This document shows, piece after piece, positions 12,172 to 16,063 of a stretch of DNA of 16,063 bases. The DNA comes from CAYUCJ01 sp049282265. GTDB lineage: Bacteria; Desulfobacterota; DSM-4660; Desulfatiglandales; Desulfatiglandaceae. Numbering within the stretch: the stretch's first letter is position 1; each line of letters opens with the position of its first letter. The position numbers and the translations under genes were made by a program. The notes beneath the pieces were generated by a model. That model did no database searches. It was given only the letters and a program-made list of their open reading frames with translations, and had not been told where the DNA came from. The DNA is taken from positions 1-16,063 of the forward strand of contig JBAPTR010000021.1 of assembly GCA_049282265.1 (NCBI GenBank), written 5' to 3'.

Positions 12172-13782
12172 ATGGATAGCAATCATTTGGCGGATGCCAA
12201 GACAAAAAAGAAAGGTCTGCTTTCCAACAAGCGCCTATGGATTGTCCTCGGGGCGGTTATCTTTATCATCATTGGCTTTATTGTTCCTACACCCCAGAGC
12301 ATGGTGGACTTGGTGAGGGAACGCGGATTCGGGAAACAGATGATTGAATGGCACGTGGCAACCGACATGAACCATGCAGCCTGGAAAATGAAGCTCGTGC
12401 TCGGCATGATCCCCATGGCCATCATGTACTTTGCCACGGAGGCGCTCCCCATAGGGCTGGTCGGGATCCTGATGCCCACGCTTGCCTACTTTTTTCACCT
12501 GTTACCCACAAAGATGATCGGACAGACTTTTGCGGGCGACGCACCGCTTTTTCTCCTGGGTGTCCTTGCAATGGGTGTCACCGTTATCAGCGTCGGCCTC
12601 CACAAAAGGCTTGCCACGTGGATTCTCGGGTGGACAAAGGGTTTTGCAATGCCCATTATCGTGCTCTGTGTTTCCATGTCCACCCTGGGCTCATTCATCT
12701 CCGCCCATGCAATGGCGGCCTTTATGGCGCCCGTCATGGCCGCGGTATACATGGGAGCCGTCTCGGCCGACAGCCGGGGGGGCGCCATCCAGCATGATCC
12801 CCAATTGGCAAAACTCCTGCTCTTCTCCCTCTGTTTTGCATTGAATGTGGGAGGTGTGGGCTCGCCCGCCGCCGGCGGCAGAAATGTCATCATGATGGGT
12901 TTCTGGGCCGACTACAATATTCCCATGAGCTTCGGTCGATGGATGATGTACGGGCTCCCTTTGGCGCCCATATTGGGCCTGGCGGTGGCATTCTACATGC
13001 TGCTTGCGGTCAGAGGAGTAAAGACAAAGGACTTGACACCCGGTCTTATTGCCATAAAGGAAGAGACCAGAAGGATGGGAAAAATGAGCTATGCCGAAAA
13101 AGTGGCGCTCGGCATGATGCTCCTGATACTTGTCCTCTGGATCTTCGGCGGGCATGACCTGGGCCTTGGCGGCCCTGCCCTGCTCGCCATGCTGATCCCG
13201 GTTGTCTTCCGGATCACAGACTGGAAGAGCATCCTCGGAGGTATATCCTGGGATGCATGGTTCATGTATTGCGGTGCACTCACCCTCGGTGCCCTTCTCA
13301 AGGAATCGGGAGCTGCCCTGTGGATGGCCCAGATCTTTCTCACGGCACTCACTTCCATGGATCTCGGGAGGGGTCTGGGACTATGGATCGGGATGAGCTT
13401 CTTTTCGGGGCTCATGACCAATTTCATGTCGGACGCAGGAACAACCGCCCTCCTTGGCCCCATCGCCATTCCCATGGGCATCATGAGCGGTGTCCCCGGG
13501 GAACCGTGGGCCATCGGGCTTGCCACGGCCTTTGCCACATCTTTCGCCCACTTCCTGATTGTGGGCACACCGAACAATGCCATTGTTTATGGTCTGGGCC
13601 TTTATCCGGATACCGGCAAGCGGATGATCAATCCCATCGATTTTGTCAAATACGGTTTTCTCTTGTGGCTTATTTCGCTGGGCATTACCTGGGTCGTGGA
13701 ATTTATGGGAATATTCCATATAGTAGGATTTCCAGCGGGGATAACCGAAACGGCAAAGGCCGTCATGGCTGCGGCCCGGTAG
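12172..13782 (+). CDS. SLC13/DASS-like anion permease with altered SNT motifs
   Basis: A 536-residue inner-membrane carrier with about 11-12 hydrophobic segments and a cytoplasmic basic N-terminus (KTKKKGLLSNKRLW). The fold markers of the divalent anion/Na+ symporter family are present: FATEALPIGLVGILMPTLAYF near the N-terminus and two re-entrant repeats. The usual SNT triplets are changed: repeat 1 reads FISAHAMAAFMAP (S177-A178-H179) and repeat 2 reads TNFMSDAGTTALLGP (S420-D421-A422). In characterised DASS carriers these triplets contact the substrate carboxylates and lie next to the Na+ sites. The substrate and coupling ion may therefore differ from the classical dicarboxylate carriers. 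DASS/SLC13 members include sulfate carriers, and the SulP gene in the same array fits that, but a carboxylate remains possible. The gene is tightly paired with the CBS gene upstream (3-base gap, CAGGAG in front). Confidence 0.88.
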   Translation: MDSNHLADAKTKKKGLLSNKRLWIVLGAVIFIIIGFIVPTPQSMVDLVRERGFGKQMIEWHVATDMNHAAWKMKLVLGMIPMAIMYFATEALPIGLVGILMPTLAYFFHLLPTKMIGQTFAGDAPLFLLGVLAMGVTVISVGLHKRLATWILGWTKGFAMPIIVLCVSMSTLGSFISAHAMAAFMAPVMAAVYMGAVSADSRGGAIQHDPQLAKLLLFSLCFALNVGGVGSPAAGGRNVIMMGFWADYNIPMSFGRWMMYGLPLAPILGLAVAFYMLLAVRGVKTKDLTPGLIAIKEETRRMGKMSYAEKVALGMMLLILVLWIFGGHDLGLGGPALLAMLIPVVFRITDWKSILGGISWDAWFMYCGALTLGALLKESGAALWMAQIFLTALTSMDLGRGLGLWIGMSFFSGLMTNFMSDAGTTALLGPIAIPMGIMSGVPGEPWAIGLATAFATSFAHFLIVGTPNNAIVYGLGLYPDTGKRMINPIDFVKYGFLLWLISLGITWVVEFMGIFHIVGFPAGITETAKAVMAAAR

Positions 13783-13812
13783 GACATTCGTCACTTCCGG
13801 CATTTACTCCTC

Positions 13813-13826
13813 AGGCAGTTTTGCCT
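13813..13826 (+). other. Small hairpin after the SLC13-like gene
   Basis: AGGCA (13813-13817) and TGCCT (13822-13826) flank a four-base loop in the 85-base gap before the next receiver gene. The stem is short and no U-run follows, so it may be an mRNA processing or attenuation point, or chance. Confidence 0.25.
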
Positions 13827-13867
13827 CATGTGAGAAAGGCCGGGTTAGACAACGGGGGGATAGGCAA

Positions 13868-14305
13868 ATGAAAAAAAGGATACTTTTTGTTGACGACGAA
13901 AAAGACTTCGTGGAAGCCCTGGCGGAACGTCTCAGGAACAGGGATTTCCACGTCACGACGGCCTTCAGTGGAGAAGAGGCCCTGGAGAAACTGAGGGAAT
14001 ACAATTTCGACGTGGCCATCGTGGATGTACAGATGCCCGGTATCGACGGCATAGAGACACTCAAGGAGATAAAGAAAATCAAACCCCTGACGGAAGTGCT
14101 CATGCTCACCGGACACGGAACAGTGCAAACGGCCATCGAAGGCATGAAACACGGGGCCTATGATTTTCTGATGAAACCCACTGAAATGCCTACCCTTCTG
14201 GAAAAAATAGGCAGCGCCTGCGAACGCAAGGCGGAACACGAAGAAAGGATCAGGAAGGCAATGGCGGAAAAGCTCTCCACATCACCTTTGAGCGTGCTTG
14301 AGTGA
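13868..14305 (+). CDS. Response regulator receiver protein with helical tail (receiver 3)
   Basis: A 145-residue receiver with start ATG 13868 after GGGGGGAT. It has the acidic pair D9/D10, phospho-acceptor D53 (IVDVQMP), T81 in LTGHG and K103 in MKPTE. The domain resembles NtrC-type receivers (GTVQTAIEGMKHGAYDFLMKP). Instead of an AAA+ or DNA-binding module it has a charged helical tail of about 30 residues containing KxxHEERIRKA. The next gene has the same length and a matching tail, so the two are tandem paralogues. The kinase encoded at 14869 is a plausible partner. Confidence 0.93.
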   Translation: MKKRILFVDDEKDFVEALAERLRNRDFHVTTAFSGEEALEKLREYNFDVAIVDVQMPGIDGIETLKEIKKIKPLTEVLMLTGHGTVQTAIEGMKHGAYDFLMKPTEMPTLLEKIGSACERKAEHEERIRKAMAEKLSTSPLSVLE

Positions 14306-14384
14306 GAGGTTGAATGGCCATATCAGAAACGGGACAGGACCGGCTGATTTCGTCCCATTTTTGCAGGTGAAAGGAGGAATAGAT

Positions 14385-14822
14385 ATGCTTAATCCAATAG
14401 TCATGCTGGTAGACGATGAGGCCCCCTTTGTGGAGACCATGAAAAAGCGCCTTGAAAAGAGAAGCCTCACCATCCTCACGGCCTCTAACGGTGAAGAGGC
14501 ACTGGTGGTGCTCGAATCACATCGGAATACGGATGTTGTTATCCTGGACGTCAAGATGCCCGGCATGGATGGTATTGAAACCCTGGGCGAAATCCGGAAG
14601 TCCTTTCCCTTGATGGAAGTTATCATGCTTACCGGGCACGGGACCATAGAGTCGGCCATTGAAGGCATGAAACTGGGGGCCTTTGATTATCTGATGAAAC
14701 CGTGTGAAATAGAACAGCTCATGGCAAAAGTCCGGGAAGCTACTCAAAAAAAACGGGACCACGAAGAAAAAATCAGGGAGGCCCGAGTAAGGGAAGCGCT
14801 CTCCGGACACGGGCTGGAATAA
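14385..14822 (+). CDS. Response regulator receiver protein with helical tail (receiver 4)
   Basis: A 145-residue receiver with start ATG 14385, preceded by a strong AAAGGAGGA; the longer frame from 14298 is rejected because it overlaps the previous gene and its added residues are not receiver-like. It has the acidic pair D10/D11, phospho-acceptor D55 (ILDVKMP), T83 in LTGHG and K105 in MKPCE. It shares with receiver 3 the GTxxxAIEGMKxGAxDxLMKP stretch and a C-terminal HEEKIREA tail, with the same total length, indicating tandem duplication and later divergence. No output domain. It lies 46 bases before a membrane histidine kinase gene. Confidence 0.94.
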   Translation: MLNPIVMLVDDEAPFVETMKKRLEKRSLTILTASNGEEALVVLESHRNTDVVILDVKMPGMDGIETLGEIRKSFPLMEVIMLTGHGTIESAIEGMKLGAFDYLMKPCEIEQLMAKVREATQKKRDHEEKIREARVREALSGHGLE

Positions 14823-14868
14823 AAAGTCAGATCCGGGATCCTCCCATGCGGGCTGTCGAGGAATTGCC

Positions 14869-16063
14869 ATGTGGGCCAAAATCAATTTGAGAATCAGAGT
14901 CTATACGATCCTCTCCTTCCTTGTGCTCATCACCTTTCTGGGCGGCGTGGTGATGGTCTGGTATACCTATCAGATGCAGGGATTATTAAACCGGATTATC
15001 GACAAAAATCTTATCGCCTTTGAGGCGGCGGTAGAGCTTGAAACGGACCTTGCCACCCAGAAGGGCTTTGTTTCCTACTATGTTATTGATGGTAATCCCG
15101 AGTGGTTGAACAAGCTCGCCAAACACCGCCTGTTCTTCAGAGCACAGGTCCAAAGGGCCCTGTCACTTACGGAGACAAAGGAACAAGAATCTCTCATTGC
15201 GAGGATTGGAACGCAATATGCCGAATATACAACACTAAAGGACCAGGTGATCAGGTACTACAGGGCAGGAGAAATGGAAAAAGGAAAGCGGCTCCACGAA
15301 ACGCTCCGACCGCTTTTTTCCGGTATCCTGAACCTGTGCGAGGAGTATAAGGATCTTGCCGGTAAGAGTATTCAGGAAGCCAGGCAGAGAAGTTCCATTC
15401 AGGCCAATAAACTGCGGATTGTTGCCGCAACAGCCATCCTCATGGTCCTGATCCTGGGTATATTGCTTGCATTTGTCCTGGTACACGACATACTGGAACC
15501 GGTGCGCCGATTGGCGCTGGAGACAATACGCGATAAGAAATCGCGCAGATCCGGAGACGAAGTGAGCTCCCTGGAAAAGAGCGTCCACGGTCTGATTGAA
15601 GAATATGATCACACCTATTTTGAACTGGAGAAAAGCCGGGAACATCTCCTGCAATCAGAAAAAATGGCCATGGTAGGAAAGCTGGCGGCAGGGACATCGC
15701 ACAGTATCCGCAACCCCCTCACATCTGTAAAGATGCGTCTGTTTTCTCTCGGCCGGACCCTGAATCTTAACCAGGCCCAGCAGGAAGATTTCGATGTCAT
15801 TTCTGAGGAGATAGGCCACATAGATAACATCTTACAAAATTTTCTTGAGTTCTCACGCCCGCCCAGGCTGAAATTGCAGATGATTTCCCCATCAGAAGTT
15901 GTGGATCAGGCCGCGCTGCTGTTGCGGCACCGCCTTGAATCCTGTAATGGAACTCTTGCCATTGAAAGGGCAAAGCCGCTCCCCGAAGTCCATGCGGATC
16001 CGGAGCAATTGAAAGAGACCTTCGTGAATATTGTAGTGAATGCGTGCGAGGCCATGCAGGACG
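14869..16063 (+). CDS. Membrane histidine kinase with four-helix-type sensor (partial, C-terminus beyond window)
   Basis: I translated this by hand from ATG 14869, with GAGGAA 6 bases upstream. About 398 residues are visible with no stop. TM1 is about residues 9-33 and TM2 about 186-209. The intervening periplasmic part is all-helical (ELETDLATQKGFVSYYV, a long amphipathic stretch, KSIQEARQRSS) and looks like a four-helix-bundle sensor as in chemoreceptors. A short, poorly conserved HAMP-like segment beginning ILEPVRRL follows. The HisKA box is SHSIRNPL with phospho-acceptor H278, then the second DHp helix ending in FLEFSRPP. The N box NIVVNACEAM is intact at the window edge, so the ATPase domain is probably functional, but its G boxes lie outside. 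It may phosphorylate receivers 3 and 4. Confidence 0.92.
   Translation, partial: MWAKINLRIRVYTILSFLVLITFLGGVVMVWYTYQMQGLLNRIIDKNLIAFEAAVELETDLATQKGFVSYYVIDGNPEWLNKLAKHRLFFRAQVQRALSLTETKEQESLIARIGTQYAEYTTLKDQVIRYYRAGEMEKGKRLHETLRPLFSGILNLCEEYKDLAGKSIQEARQRSSIQANKLRIVAATAILMVLILGILLAFVLVHDILEPVRRLALETIRDKKSRRSGDEVSSLEKSVHGLIEEYDHTYFELEKSREHLLQSEKMAMVGKLAAGTSHSIRNPLTSVKMRLFSLGRTLNLNQAQQEDFDVISEEIGHIDNILQNFLEFSRPPRLKLQMISPSEVVDQAALLLRHRLESCNGTLAIERAKPLPEVHADPEQLKETFVNIVVNACEAMQD

Noticed and set aside
13813..13826. Rho-independent terminator after the SLC13-like gene
   Set aside because: Only a 5-bp stem and no following T-run.
14298..14384. Extended start of receiver 4 overlapping receiver 3
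   Set aside because: AAAGGAGGA directly before ATG 14385 and the normal receiver start MLNPIVMLVDDE make the shorter form much more likely.
1..16063. CRISPR array, tRNA, rRNA or insertion sequence
   Set aside because: No regularly spaced repeats, no cloverleaf or rRNA-like segments and no transposase frames were seen in reading the window.

Overview
The window looks like chromosomal DNA from a Gram-negative anaerobe, most likely a Desulfobacterota-type (deltaproteobacterial) sulfate reducer or a relative. The reasons are a moderately GC-rich composition, many stand-alone receiver proteins of the LTGHG type, a BON-bearing cytidylate-kinase-like protein, a CBS protein paired with an SLC13-type carrier, and a SulP permease with a STAS domain. 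This assignment is inferred from gene content; no rRNA or housekeeping marker is present.

The left third (1-3838) is read on the minus strand. In transcription order it holds a KtrB/TrkH potassium channel subunit, its KtrA/TrkA RCK partner (GTGA overlap), a small regulator fusing a MerR/excisionase-like helix-turn-helix to a PTS EIIA (PtsN/fructose-type) domain, and a ClC chloride channel/antiporter cut by the left edge. Together these form a K+/Cl- homeostasis block. An A6G8 tract sits at the junction between the EIIA gene and ClC.

The middle region (3839-4298) is a divergent control region. It has an inverted-repeat element with matching ends and centre (3919-4023), a candidate minus-strand promoter for the K+ genes, a perfect 15-bp palindrome, and a plus-strand promoter with a TetR-type operator over the predicted start site.

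The right side (4299-16063) is one long plus-strand array: TetR regulator, SulP permease with an unusually large insertion, cytidylate-kinase-like/BON/receiver fusion, membrane histidine kinase with a Cache-like sensor, receiver, short HisKA protein with a degraded ATP-binding domain, receiver, CBS-pair protein, SLC13/DASS-like carrier with both SNT motifs replaced, two tandem receivers with a shared helical tail, and a second membrane histidine kinase cut by the right edge. Several genes overlap or are separated by only a few bases.

The most interesting reading is that two anion carriers, SulP and the SLC13-like protein (both families include sulfate carriers), are embedded in a dense phosphosignalling module of five receivers and three HisKA proteins. 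None of the receivers has a DNA-binding or enzymatic output domain C-terminal to it. One HisKA protein looks like a ChpT/Spo0B-style phosphotransferase rather than a kinase. I infer an anion (possibly sulfate) uptake system controlled after translation by a branched phosphorelay, with the CBS protein as an adenylate-sensing partner. The substrate and the wiring are not proven by the sequence.
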